Assembly: GCA_031430435.1 (NCBI GenBank)
Contig: JANPBM010000037.1
Span: forward strand, 23,794-87,793
Direction of reading: 5' to 3'
Source: JANNVK01 sp031430435
Lineage (GTDB): Bacteria > Acidobacteriota > Blastocatellia > Pyrinomonadales > Pyrinomonadaceae
Length of the DNA: 64,000 nt
The position numbers were made by a program, and so were the translations under genes. The notes under the pieces were generated by a model. That model ran no database searches. It was not told the DNA's origin and worked only from the letters and a program-made list of their open reading frames with translations. Positions 8,418 to 16,901 of the stretch are shown here, in pieces. Position 1 is the first letter of the stretch. Each line of letters begins with the position of its first letter.

Positions 8418-9707
8418 ATGTCTTTTCGTTATAAAATAATTATCGTTTTTGCATCGGTTGCCGTTTCGCTTTACGCCTTAATCGGCGGAAGTTGGGCAAA
8501 AAACTTTGTCCAAAGCATTTCTGCCCAACAAACGGTTAATGACGCAGGTTCGCAAATGCGGATTTTTGAAAGTGTTTTGCAACATATTCAAAATGATTAC
8601 GTCGATGAACCGAATATGGAAAAAGTTCGCGGCGGCGCGTTGCGCGGATTGGCTTACGGACTCGATCCGTACTCGTCATATTTAACGGCAGACCAAGTAA
8701 AAGATTTTCAAGCTCAAAAAACATCAACCAAAGTCGGAATCGGCGCCGAACTTTCGCAAGTTGCTTCGTATTTGTATGTGATTGCGGCAGTTAAAGGCTC
8801 GCCGGCAGAAACGGCAGGTTTGAAATCGGGCGACGTTATCGAGTATATCGAAAATAAAGCGACCCGCGATATTTCACTTTACGACGGACGACAACTTTTA
8901 ACGGGCGATGCGGGAACAAAAGTAAAACTTCGCGTTTTGCGTTCCGGTTCAAAACCGCAAACAATCGAAGTTACACGCGGAACATTCAAAACACCGAATG
9001 TTGAAAGCCGGCTTGAATCGGGGAAAATCGGCGTAATAAAAGTTTTCAGTTTGGATGAAGGCGAAGCCGGAGACATCCGCAACAAGGTTCAAGAATTATC
9101 GAAACAAGGTGTCGTAAAAATTATTTTAGATTTACGCGGCGTAGCGGGCGGAAAATTAAATGAAGCCGTGGCGGTTTCCAATTTGTTTATTAAAGACGGC
9201 ACGCTTGCCCAAGTTTTGGGACGCGAAAACAAAATTATCAACACATTTACGGCAGATTCATCGAAAGCCGTATTCGACGGCAAACTCGTTACCCTGATTG
9301 ATTTGGGGACATCGGGTGCGGCAGAAGTTGTCGCGGCGGCGATGTTGGACAGACAACGCGGCGACGTGGTTGGCGAAAGAAGTTTCGGCGCGGGAACCGA
9401 ACAACAACTGTTTACGCTTCGCGGCGGAGACGGTTTGCTTTTAACCACTTCAAAATGGGCATCCGCAAACGGAAACGCATTCTTGGGCGAAGACGCGAAA
9501 AAGTCCGGCGTAAAACCGTCGGTCGAAGTAAAACGAGCCGAAAGTCCGGAGCCGATCGATCCCGAAGACTTGGTTAATCAGAACGAAAATCAACCGAACG
9601 AGGCGCCGAAAGTCGAAGCTCCGAAACCGCCGACCGAAGATTTACAGTTCAAAAAAGCGATAGAATTACTTGCCGACAAAGTAATGACGAAAACCGCCGG
9701 CGAGTAA
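8418..9707 (+). CDS. S41-family peptidase homologue, probably catalytically inactive
   Basis: Start chosen at ATG 8418 with AGAGG about ten bases upstream, giving 429 residues. Order: N-terminal signal anchor (about 5-30), a helical tail-processing-protease region, a PDZ domain near 100-185 (VIAAVKGSPAETAGLKSGD), then the S41 core. In active C-terminal processing proteases the core reads G(S/T)ASASE for the nucleophile and GERTFGKG for the lysine. Here they read GTSGAAE and GERSFGAG, so the nucleophile position is Gly and the lysine is Ala; DLRGNPGG has also become DLRGVAGG. The fold looks intact, so this is likely a periplasmic scaffold or regulator rather than a protease. The tail is Pro/Glu-rich. 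Confidence 0.85.
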   Translation: MSFRYKIIIVFASVAVSLYALIGGSWAKNFVQSISAQQTVNDAGSQMRIFESVLQHIQNDYVDEPNMEKVRGGALRGLAYGLDPYSSYLTADQVKDFQAQKTSTKVGIGAELSQVASYLYVIAAVKGSPAETAGLKSGDVIEYIENKATRDISLYDGRQLLTGDAGTKVKLRVLRSGSKPQTIEVTRGTFKTPNVESRLESGKIGVIKVFSLDEGEAGDIRNKVQELSKQGVVKIILDLRGVAGGKLNEAVAVSNLFIKDGTLAQVLGRENKIINTFTADSSKAVFDGKLVTLIDLGTSGAAEVVAAAMLDRQRGDVVGERSFGAGTEQQLFTLRGGDGLLLTTSKWASANGNAFLGEDAKKSGVKPSVEVKRAESPEPIDPEDLVNQNENQPNEAPKVEAPKPPTEDLQFKKAIELLADKVMTKTAGE

Positions 9708-9724
9708 AAAAAGTAAATATTCCG

Positions 9725-9766
9725 AAAAAAAGCAACCGCTGCATATTCTGTCGCGGTTGCTTTTTT
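9725..9766. terminator. Bidirectional terminator between S41-like gene and rho
   Basis: Stem GCAACCGC (9732-9739) with GCGGTTGC (9753-9760), 13-base loop, seven A before and six T after. It serves both convergent genes. Confidence 0.9.
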
Positions 9767-9794
9767 CGTTTAATTAGAACAATTTACTTTGTTA

Positions 9795-11225
9795 TCAACT
9801 TTGCATTGAAGCTAAAAACTCGGCGTTTTCTTTTGTTTTGCTCAATCGTTCAAGCACAACTTCCATTTGTTCGACCGGCGACAGCGGATTAAGCACGCGA
9901 CGCATAACCCAAATTCGGTTAAGGTTTTCTTTGCTGATAAGCAGTTCTTCTTTGCGTGTTCCCGAACGTTGCAAATCGATTGCCGGAAACAGACGTTTAT
10001 CGCTCAAGCGACGGTCTAAATGAATTTCCGAGTTACCTGTTCCTTTGAATTCCTCAAAAATAACATCGTCCATCCGTGAACCTGTATCGATCAACGCCGT
10101 CGCGATAATCGTCAAACTTCCGCCTTCTTCGATGTTTCGCGCCGCGCCGAAAAACCGTTTCGGACGTTGCAACGCATTTGAATCGATACCGCCCGAAAGA
10201 ATCTTTCCGCTGGGCGGGACGACCGAGTTATGCGCTCGCGCCAACCGTGTAATCGAATCGAGCAAAATTACGACATCGCGTTTATGTTCGACCAATCGTT
10301 TTGCCTTTTCAATCACCATATCGGCAACTTGAACGTGGCGCGTCGGCGGTTCGTCAAACGTGGACGAAATAACTTCGCCTTTGACCGACCGTTGCATATC
10401 CGTAACTTCTTCGGGACGTTCGTCGATCAATAAAACAATCAGCGTAACTTCGGGATGATTTTCGGTAATCGAATTGGCGATTGTTTGCAACAACATCGTT
10501 TTACCCGTTCGCGGCGGCGCCACAATCAACGCCCGTTGTCCTTTTCCGATCGGGGTTACTAAATCTATTACTCGCGCCGCGATATTTTCGGGCAACGGCG
10601 TTTCCATCTTCAGTTGTTCATCGGGATAAAGCGGTGTCAGGTTGTCGAAGAAAACTTTTTCGCGCGAATGTTCGGGCGCTTCAAAGTTAATTGCTTCAAC
10701 CTTGATTAAGGCAAAATATCGCTCGCCTTCTTTCGGCGGACGAATTTGACCGGAAATTGTATCGCCCGTACGCAAATCGAACTTGCGAATTTGCGACGGC
10801 GAAACGTAAATATCATCGGGACCGGGCAAATAATTGTATTCCGGAGCGCGCAAAAATCCGAAGCCGTCGGGCAAAGTTTCCAATACGCCTTCCGAAAAAA
10901 TTAAACCGCTCTTTTCGGTCTGAGTCGCCAAAACCTTGAAGATCAATTCTTGTTTTCGCAAACCCGAAGCTCCGTCGATTCCCATTTCTTTCGCAACCGC
11001 CGTCAGTTGTGAAATAGACATATCCTTTAAGCCTGCCAAGTTGAGCAGCTCGCCCGTCGGGACGTATGGTTTTTCGGTTGTTTCAATCGTTGCGGCAGGT
11101 GTTGCCGTTGCTCCCGCAGATGTTTCAGGCGCTTCGGCAGTTACCGCTGAAACTGCTTCGGACGGTTTAACTTTTTCGACCTTTTTTACTTTTTTCGCGG
11201 TTGTTGCTGTTGTTTTTGTAGCCAT
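9795..11225 (-). CDS. rho: Transcription termination factor Rho
   Basis: Start placed at ATG 11225 (476 residues); the frame extends 22 codons upstream without family sequence. An Ala/Thr/Lys/Pro-rich leader of about 60 residues precedes the Rho N-terminal helical domain (LNLAGLKDMSISQLTAVAKE). Then come the OB-type RNA-binding domain (ETLPDGFGFLR, DDIYVSPSQIRKF) and the RecA-like ATPase with Walker A APPRTGKTM, the LIDERPEEVTDM segment, Walker B VILLDSITRLARA, and Q/R loops GKILSGGIDSNAL and RFFGAARN. It is a hexameric ATP-dependent RNA translocase ending transcription. Nothing is truncated; the leader is an extension of the kind seen in several phyla. Confidence 0.97.
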   Translation of the reverse strand: MATKTTATTAKKVKKVEKVKPSEAVSAVTAEAPETSAGATATPAATIETTEKPYVPTGELLNLAGLKDMSISQLTAVAKEMGIDGASGLRKQELIFKVLATQTEKSGLIFSEGVLETLPDGFGFLRAPEYNYLPGPDDIYVSPSQIRKFDLRTGDTISGQIRPPKEGERYFALIKVEAINFEAPEHSREKVFFDNLTPLYPDEQLKMETPLPENIAARVIDLVTPIGKGQRALIVAPPRTGKTMLLQTIANSITENHPEVTLIVLLIDERPEEVTDMQRSVKGEVISSTFDEPPTRHVQVADMVIEKAKRLVEHKRDVVILLDSITRLARAHNSVVPPSGKILSGGIDSNALQRPKRFFGAARNIEEGGSLTIIATALIDTGSRMDDVIFEEFKGTGNSEIHLDRRLSDKRLFPAIDLQRSGTRKEELLISKENLNRIWVMRRVLNPLSPVEQMEVVLERLSKTKENAEFLASMQS

Positions 11226-11450
11226 TATTTTGATTCTATGAATAAGTTGGTATGATTCCGGTAAAACCTGCAATGACGCATTCCGCGCCACCGTAATTCT
11301 TTATTGTAAAATTGAATTTTCTATTGCTATATATGGAAAAGTTCCGTAGGGGAATTATTGAATTTGACCCTAAAGGCTTTCTCAAAACCCTAAGTTTTAC
11401 TGAGTAATTAGATTATTGCTCAAGTCGCGGTAAAAAATCAACTAAAATCT

Positions 11451-12032
11451 TCACTTTTTTTGAATTGTCGAATAAATTTCTTGCCAAACTTCGATACTGC
11501 CGATATTTTTGGTCGCCGAAAACCCGATGACCTTGCTCTTCGGCATTGTTTTTTGAATCACGTCTAAATTTACCGCTAATTCTTTTTTCGATAATTTATC
11601 TGTTTTAGTAGCAACGATGATGTGATTTTTCTGATTAAAAACTAACCAGTTGTTTAATTCCTCATCCAACTTCGACGGTTTATGCCGTGAATCAATCAAC
11701 TGAATACACAACATCAGTTGCTCGCGTTTCGCCAAATACTCTTCTGCCATGACTCCCCAATCTGCCCGCATTACTTTTGAAACTTTGGCGTAGCCGTATC
11801 CCGGCAAATCAACAAAATAAAATTTACCGTTGACCAGAAAAAAGTTTATACATTGCGTTCGTCCGGGTGTGTTGGATGTGCGGGCAAGTCCTTTGCGGTT
11901 TAATAAAGTATTCAAAAGGCTTGATTTACCGACATTCGAGCGTCCGAGAAACGAAATTTCGGGCAAGTTGTCTAATGTCCAATGTTCTTCGGTGTAAGCG
12001 CTTTTGATAAATTCGGCGGATGTGATTTTCAT
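11451..12032 (-). CDS. engB: Ribosome biogenesis GTPase YihA/YsxC (EngB)
   Basis: From ATG 12032 the product is 193 residues, the usual EngB size; the longer frame to 12125 adds no family sequence. All G motifs are visible: G1 GRSNVGKSSLL near residue 28, G2/G3 TPGRTQCINFF and DLPGYGYAKV, G4 ATKTDKLSK, and G5 GFSATK. The family helps large ribosomal subunit assembly. It stands alone between rho and hemD, all on the minus strand with gaps of about 200 bp. Confidence 0.95.
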   Translation of the reverse strand: MKITSAEFIKSAYTEEHWTLDNLPEISFLGRSNVGKSSLLNTLLNRKGLARTSNTPGRTQCINFFLVNGKFYFVDLPGYGYAKVSKVMRADWGVMAEEYLAKREQLMLCIQLIDSRHKPSKLDEELNNWLVFNQKNHIIVATKTDKLSKKELAVNLDVIQKTMPKSKVIGFSATKNIGSIEVWQEIYSTIQKK

Positions 12033-12225
12033 ATAAATTTGCACGGGGAAAAATAAATATACACTATTTTTATTTCCCCAAACAATGAATTTATGACCTT
12101 TTTGACATTTCGCGGCGACTTTCAATCATTTTCGGCGATGAAAGCACCGATTATTAGTGTTTATTTGTCCGATTTATTATCTTTTTCAAATTGCCGATTT
12201 ACGGTATTCTCTTTATTTTCACTTT

Positions 12226-12915
12226 TTATTTGCGATAATACTTCGGTTTCAAACCATACTCGTAAAGATATTGAAACGTCTGTGCGTCAATCGCCGTCGG
12301 CAAAATATCATTGAAACTTAAGCTGAAATCGTTCGGCGACACCAACAGTTTCCAATCGTTTACTTCGTTCGGCGAGGTAAAAATAACTTCATCGATCGCG
12401 CCGTTTTGAATTAAAACTTTTAATTTCGCCGATTCGGCGACAACGGTTGTCCGATAAATCGAAATTTCGGTAACTTCGGTGTTTGCCGTTCGCAATAAAT
12501 CGGCTAGTTTAGTATTTTTTTCCGTTATCAAAAAACGTAATTCAGTCGGCGACCGGTAATCGCAAATTGCCCGAAAAACATTTTGGGTATCGAGTTTTGA
12601 CGGAATAACGTCGGCGTGAATTTGAAACATTCGCAGTTTATCGCTGACGGCTTCGCCAATGGCGCAAATCCGTAAATTATCCAGTTCAAATTTGTCTAAC
12701 TCGTTGTCTGTCAACATTTGCAAAAAGTATTCGACCGCGTAACAATCGGTAAAAACCAGCCAATCAAAGCCGGTCGGTTCAAAATTAAATACATTATTCA
12801 AAGGCAAAGTTTCGATTTGCGGCAACAAAAAGACGTTGAATTCTTTGGCTTGCAGTTCGCCGATTAGCTTTTGATTACTCGGCTTATCAAAAATACCGAT
12901 AGTTTTTTCTGCCAT
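12226..12915 (-). CDS. hemD: Uroporphyrinogen-III synthase (HemD-like)
   Basis: A 229-residue protein with the weakly conserved HemD bilobal pattern: DWLVFTDCYAVEYFL near residue 50, ICAIGEAVSDKL near 83, VTEISIYRT near 147 and VIFTSPNEVNDW near 172. The enzyme cyclises hydroxymethylbilane to uroporphyrinogen III in tetrapyrrole synthesis. HemD sequences diverge widely, and recognition rests on these blocks in order and on length. No other heme gene is adjacent. It is divergent from the sugar nucleotidyltransferase at 13020, about 105 bp apart. Confidence 0.82.
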   Translation of the reverse strand: MAEKTIGIFDKPSNQKLIGELQAKEFNVFLLPQIETLPLNNVFNFEPTGFDWLVFTDCYAVEYFLQMLTDNELDKFELDNLRICAIGEAVSDKLRMFQIHADVIPSKLDTQNVFRAICDYRSPTELRFLITEKNTKLADLLRTANTEVTEISIYRTTVVAESAKLKVLIQNGAIDEVIFTSPNEVNDWKLLVSPNDFSLSFNDILPTAIDAQTFQYLYEYGLKPKYYRK

Positions 12916-13019
12916 AGTTTAGAAATTTAACAGACAATTCAATTTGTGCAAATTGCCGTTTGAAAGTTAAACTTTTAATTTGGTTTTTAAACTCAAGTTC
13001 AAGAACTTTTCTTAATACA

Positions 13020-14003
13020 ATGAAAGCAATGATACTCGCCGCAGGTTTCGGGACGCGGCTTTTTCCATTAACAATCGATCGCACTAAACCTGCAATTCCA
13101 TTTTTGGGCAAACCGCTGGTCGGATACGTTGCCGAATATGTGGCGAAATACGGCTTTACCGAAGTCATTGTTAATCTGCATCATCAACCCGAATCGGTCA
13201 AAGAAGCTCTCGGCAACGGCGACAAATTCGGTGTAAACATTGAATATACGCTGGAATCACCCGATATTTTGGGAACGGCGGGAGCTTTGGACAACGCCCG
13301 CGATTTACTCGAAGACGATACTTTTTTGATCGTCAACGGCAAAATTATTACCGATATTGACATCACCGCCGCGCTTGAAACGCACAAAAAATCAGGTGCC
13401 ATCGCGACAATGATTTTAAAAGAAAACGCGGATTTCGAGAAATTCACCGAAGTTTTTGTACAAAACGGCGAAGTCAAAGGATTTGCCAGCGGTTTTCCGA
13501 TCGAGAACCCGAAATCTCATCTGCAAGTTCCCCTTATGTTCACGGGTATTCACATACTTGAACCCGAAGTTTTCAAGTATATTCCGCGCGGAATTTATTC
13601 GGATATTGTCCCGACGTTTTATCTGCCCGCGATTGCGAACGGCGAAAAAATTGCCGCTCATACTTGCAATAATAAATGGTTCGAGCTTTCGACAATTCCG
13701 CGATATTTAGATATTTCGCTGGCAATGATGGACGGCGAAAAAGTTTGCAAAGGTCAAAATTGTAATCTCGACAAAACCGCAACCGTAACAGATTCAATAC
13801 TTTGGGACGATGTCACGATTGAAGCCAACGCCAAACTCAGCCGCGTAATTATCGCCGACGGCGTAACGATTAAAGCAAATAATATTTTTGAAAATGTGGC
13901 GATTGTGCGGGCTGATATGGTCAGAAATTGTATTGAACGACCCGAAAAAGCCTTGAAAGGCGAATACCTCGGCGAAAATTATGTGGTTCCGCTCAATCAA
14001 TGA
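13020..14003 (+). CDS. Sugar-1-phosphate nucleotidyltransferase (MurU/ManC-like)
   Basis: From ATG 13020, a 327-residue protein. It opens with the signature MILAAGFGTRLFPLT...TKPAIPFLGKP that binds the nucleotide. The middle has LGTAGALDNAR, and the C-terminus (about 245-305) is a short left-handed beta-helix of hexapeptide-like repeats. Members make NDP-sugars from NTP and sugar-1-phosphate. In the block that normally reads VNGD, where the Asp binds Mg2+, this protein reads VNGKIITDID, a D-to-K change. An AmgK-like sugar kinase lies one gene downstream; kinase plus nucleotidyltransferase is the AmgK-MurU cell-wall recycling arrangement. Substrate (MurNAc-1-P, mannose-1-P, glucose-1-P) is not fixed by sequence alone. 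Confidence 0.85.
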   Translation: MKAMILAAGFGTRLFPLTIDRTKPAIPFLGKPLVGYVAEYVAKYGFTEVIVNLHHQPESVKEALGNGDKFGVNIEYTLESPDILGTAGALDNARDLLEDDTFLIVNGKIITDIDITAALETHKKSGAIATMILKENADFEKFTEVFVQNGEVKGFASGFPIENPKSHLQVPLMFTGIHILEPEVFKYIPRGIYSDIVPTFYLPAIANGEKIAAHTCNNKWFELSTIPRYLDISLAMMDGEKVCKGQNCNLDKTATVTDSILWDDVTIEANAKLSRVIIADGVTIKANNIFENVAIVRADMVRNCIERPEKALKGEYLGENYVVPLNQ

Positions 14004-14015
14004 TAAAATTGCGGT

Positions 14016-14882
14016 ATGTTAGGAAATTTGGACAACGAAATAATCTTCAAAAAAGCGTTTACAAATAAAATTGTTTTTACGCGGTTTGTTAAAGATATTT
14101 TGGGAATCGAGATTGAAGTCGATAAAATCGAGACCGAAAAACGTTTTGAGCCCAAAATCGGCTACATTGATTTTGAACTCGACATATTTGCGGAAAGTGT
14201 TGATAAAAGAGTAGTTGTCGAGATTCAGCGAGTAGAATACGACCATAATTTTGACCGCTTTCTGCACTATTTTTTAATGACGATTGCCGAACAACAAAAA
14301 CGTGCGGCGAATTATTCGATTCCGCAAACGGTTTATGTAATCGTTGTTTTGACCGCTCCGTATCGCGTCAGTGAACGCAACGGCAAACTCATTAAAGACG
14401 AAGTTTTGCTGATGAAACTTAATCCGCGAACGTTGGACGGCAAAGAACGAGATTTATACGGTCATCAAATCACGTTTTTGAATCCGAATTACAAAGACGA
14501 TGAAACGCCGCAATCAATTCGGGATTGGTTGGATTTGGTTTATCAATCAATTCACAACCCCGAAAAACCGCAGATAAATGTTGAGAATGAAGGAATCAGG
14601 ATTGCATCGGATTTAATAAATTTTGATAATCTCACGCCCGAAGAACGCACTTTCAGCAAAAATAAAGAAGCTGCCAAAGAAGCAATCGCCGTTTACGAAA
14701 AATTTGCCAAAGCAGAAGGAAAAGCGGAAGGAAAAGCAGAAGGAATTGAAGAAGGCAAATTAAACGAGAAAATAAAGATTGCCGAAAACTTGATTTCAGC
14801 AGGTTCGACCAACGAATTTATTTCAAAAATTACCGGATTGAATAACGACCGAATAGACAAAATTAGAAATGATGTCAGCTAA
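14016..14882 (+). CDS. Rpn/PD-(D/E)XK nuclease family (transposase-like) protein
   Basis: A 288-residue protein of the Rpn/PDDEXK_2 group. The nuclease core is at residues about 45-75: an acidic residue in IDFELDIFAES, then VVVEIQR providing the E-x-Q/K pair, followed by the typical DHNFDRFLHYF helix. A GHQITFLNP segment follows near 148. The C-terminus near 230-250 has KAEGKAEGKAEG, a slippage-prone low-complexity linker characteristic of this family. Characterised Rpn proteins are DNA endonucleases promoting RecA-independent transfer. It starts 12 bp after the nucleotidyltransferase and overlaps the next gene by 14 bp, so it sits within a kinase/nucleotidyltransferase operon as an apparent insertion. 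Confidence 0.85.
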   Translation: MLGNLDNEIIFKKAFTNKIVFTRFVKDILGIEIEVDKIETEKRFEPKIGYIDFELDIFAESVDKRVVVEIQRVEYDHNFDRFLHYFLMTIAEQQKRAANYSIPQTVYVIVVLTAPYRVSERNGKLIKDEVLLMKLNPRTLDGKERDLYGHQITFLNPNYKDDETPQSIRDWLDLVYQSIHNPEKPQINVENEGIRIASDLINFDNLTPEERTFSKNKEAAKEAIAVYEKFAKAEGKAEGKAEGIEEGKLNEKIKIAENLISAGSTNEFISKITGLNNDRIDKIRNDVS

Positions 14883-15879
14883 CAACCGCTTAGAAACTTT
14901 CTTAAAACAACACTCGCAAGTTGTTGATATAACACAGCTTACGCCGGATGCTTCAACCCGCGAATACTCTCGAATTGTGTGGAACGGTAAATCCGCGATT
15001 GCCTGTGTTTACCCGCAAGACGGTTCCGGCAAGCCTCAGTTCGCGGCGTGTTTGGATGTTACAAACGTTTTTATTTCCGCCAATTTGCCGGTCGCCAAAA
15101 TCTTTGCGTCCGATGAAAATAGCGGTGTAATTATTCACGAAGATTTCGGCGACAAAATTTTGCGTGACTTTTTATTATCGACCGATGAAATAACACGCGA
15201 AGTTTATTTGAACAACGCGATTACTTTGATTGCCGGAATTCAAGCGGCGACTCCGAAAGCCTTTGAACAAAATTCGGTTTCATCAACAATAAAGTTCGAT
15301 TTTGCAAAATTATCATCGGAATCAGATTTTTTTACCACGCATTATTTTACAAGTTTACAAAAATCGCCGTTAAATGAATCCGATGCAAAAGCGTTGAAAA
15401 GCGAACTTGACGAAGTTGCGATGGAATTGGGTGAACTTGCCGAAACGCTGACGCACAGAGATTTTCACGCCGCAAATTTGATGCTCAACGGCGAAAATAA
15501 CATCAAAATCATCGACCATCAGGACGCGCGTTTAGGCTCGACAAGTTACGATTTAGTCTCGCTTTTGCTTGACCGCGTAACGGAATTGCCAACGCCTGAG
15601 TGGCTCGCAGAGAAACGCAGATTTTTCCTCGACCAACGCGAAAGATTAGGTTTAGAAAAAATTGATGAAGCCAAATTTGAACGAGAATTTCGTTTGCAAA
15701 CAGTTCAGCGATGTTTAAAAGCAATCGGAACCTTTGCCAACCAAATTGCTAATCGAAACAAAGAAAATTATCGTCAATACATAAACCCAATGTTCAAAAT
15801 CGTCTTACGGGCGTGCGAGAATTTAGCCGGGTTTCCGACCTTGCAGAGGATTATTAGAGGTCTATCGTATGAAAATTAA
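14869..15879 (+). CDS. Aminoglycoside phosphotransferase-fold sugar kinase (AmgK-like)
   Basis: A 336-residue APH-fold kinase. Visible motifs: an N-terminal LTPDASTREYSRI segment typical of AmgK-type kinases (the P-loop-like part), the IIHEDFGDKILRDFL block near 85, the catalytic loop THRDFHAANLML near 198, and the Mg-binding IIDHQDAR near 220. AmgK phosphorylates the anomeric carbon of MurNAc/GlcNAc, and its partner MurU makes the UDP sugar. The nearby nucleotidyltransferase makes that pairing attractive but it is inference. It starts within the Rpn gene (14-bp overlap; a second ATG lies one codon later) and its end overlaps the next gene by 11 bp. Confidence 0.82.
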   Translation: MMSANNRLETFLKQHSQVVDITQLTPDASTREYSRIVWNGKSAIACVYPQDGSGKPQFAACLDVTNVFISANLPVAKIFASDENSGVIIHEDFGDKILRDFLLSTDEITREVYLNNAITLIAGIQAATPKAFEQNSVSSTIKFDFAKLSSESDFFTTHYFTSLQKSPLNESDAKALKSELDEVAMELGELAETLTHRDFHAANLMLNGENNIKIIDHQDARLGSTSYDLVSLLLDRVTELPTPEWLAEKRRFFLDQRERLGLEKIDEAKFEREFRLQTVQRCLKAIGTFANQIANRNKENYRQYINPMFKIVLRACENLAGFPTLQRIIRGLSYEN

Positions 15880-16672
15880 ATTCAACATCTTTCTATGTTC
15901 AGTTATTTTTCTGATTGTTTTTAATGCTACACTTTTTGCACAAGCAAAATTGAATGCGTTTCCGATTCAATCTTCAACTTTAATTGCTGATCTTAGACAA
16001 AGAAAGGCTGATAATCCGAAGATAACAGCTAAAGAATTAGCAGTTGCAGGTAATGAAATAATTGCAAATGTCGGTGTAAATTATAACTTTGAATTAAGCG
16101 AAAGTAATTGCAAGGCATTGTCGGAAGTCCGTAAAAAACTTAAACCGGATCAAAAAATGTCGGCTTTGCGGGGCAAATTAAATCAGCCTCAAGGCAGTCC
16201 CGTTGATATTATTTTCCCCGATGTTAATTTTACCGATAACTGCGGTTGCTATCTGAATATACCTGGTTTGAATGTGGTTGAAACTGATTTTATAACTAAA
16301 ATTAACGGTGTAAATATCAAATTTAATCGTCCGAGTAATTTCAAGCAAACGGTTGATTTAGTTGATAATACAGTAGTTACAAGGCAAATTCGCCGCTGGT
16401 ATATTCCGTTTCCGACAACTCCAATCGGTGTTTACGAAGACGGCACAATTTTATTTTTAGAATTTCCTGACAGCGAGTTTAAAGAATTGGCTTTGGCAAT
16501 TTATGAAAGCGGAACAATCCAAATTGTGAGCAAAAGCGATTGGGATTTGAGAGAAAAGCCAAAACAATTAAAAGACTTTCCGCGTGATGCGAGTAACCCG
16601 AATCTGAATTTTATCAGTTTTGGCGAAGGAGAAAAAAAGCGAGTTCTGAAATTCAATTCGCCTTGTAAATAA
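15869..16672 (+). CDS. Exported protein of unknown function
   Basis: A 267-residue protein with a clear signal peptide (MKIKFNIFLCSVIFLIVFNA, then TLFAQA). The mature part is about 240 residues with mixed alpha/beta pattern; four Cys residues (one near 82, a CGC pair near 126, one two residues before the end) could form disulfides. I recognise no domain. Its start overlaps the AmgK-like gene by 11 bp, so it is translated with that operon. Base use is more AT-rich than the upstream genes, suggesting later arrival. A periplasmic role is likely; nothing more can be said. Confidence 0.75.
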   Translation: MKIKFNIFLCSVIFLIVFNATLFAQAKLNAFPIQSSTLIADLRQRKADNPKITAKELAVAGNEIIANVGVNYNFELSESNCKALSEVRKKLKPDQKMSALRGKLNQPQGSPVDIIFPDVNFTDNCGCYLNIPGLNVVETDFITKINGVNIKFNRPSNFKQTVDLVDNTVVTRQIRRWYIPFPTTPIGVYEDGTILFLEFPDSEFKELALAIYESGTIQIVSKSDWDLREKPKQLKDFPRDASNPNLNFISFGEGEKKRVLKFNSPCK

Positions 16673-16676
16673 TTTT

Positions 16677-16901
16677 ATGACCGACGATGTAAAAGAAAAA
16701 TTAAGGCAGCATATTCAAAATTGGAAAGAAACAGGAAAGTTTTTAGAAGAGTTGCGAATAAAAGAAAGCCGCAATGCAAATCTTGAACAAGTAATAATGT
16801 CGCTGAATGATGCCTCTGAATCAGCATTGGCAATGTTTCCGCCAATTCCAACTTCGGGATTGATTGAAATGCAGCGAATTTTTATGAAACAAAAAAGATG
16901 A
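16677..16901 (+). CDS. Small protein paired with a nucleotidyltransferase (toxin-antitoxin-like)
   Basis: A 74-residue mostly helical protein (MTDDVKEKLRQHIQNW...) with no signal or membrane segment. It lies 4 bp after the exported protein and overlaps the next gene by 4 bp (ATGA), so the two are translationally coupled. The pairing of a tiny helical protein with an AbiEii-like nucleotidyltransferase resembles type IV or MNT-type toxin-antitoxin gene pairs, in which the small partner is encoded first. Only the position and size support this; the protein matches no antitoxin family I can name. Confidence 0.7.
   Translation: MTDDVKEKLRQHIQNWKETGKFLEELRIKESRNANLEQVIMSLNDASESALAMFPPIPTSGLIEMQRIFMKQKR

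Noticed and set aside
12226..12915. Response regulator or other two-domain protein instead of HemD
   Set aside because: Ordered HemD blocks and length fit better; no receiver or kinase motif.
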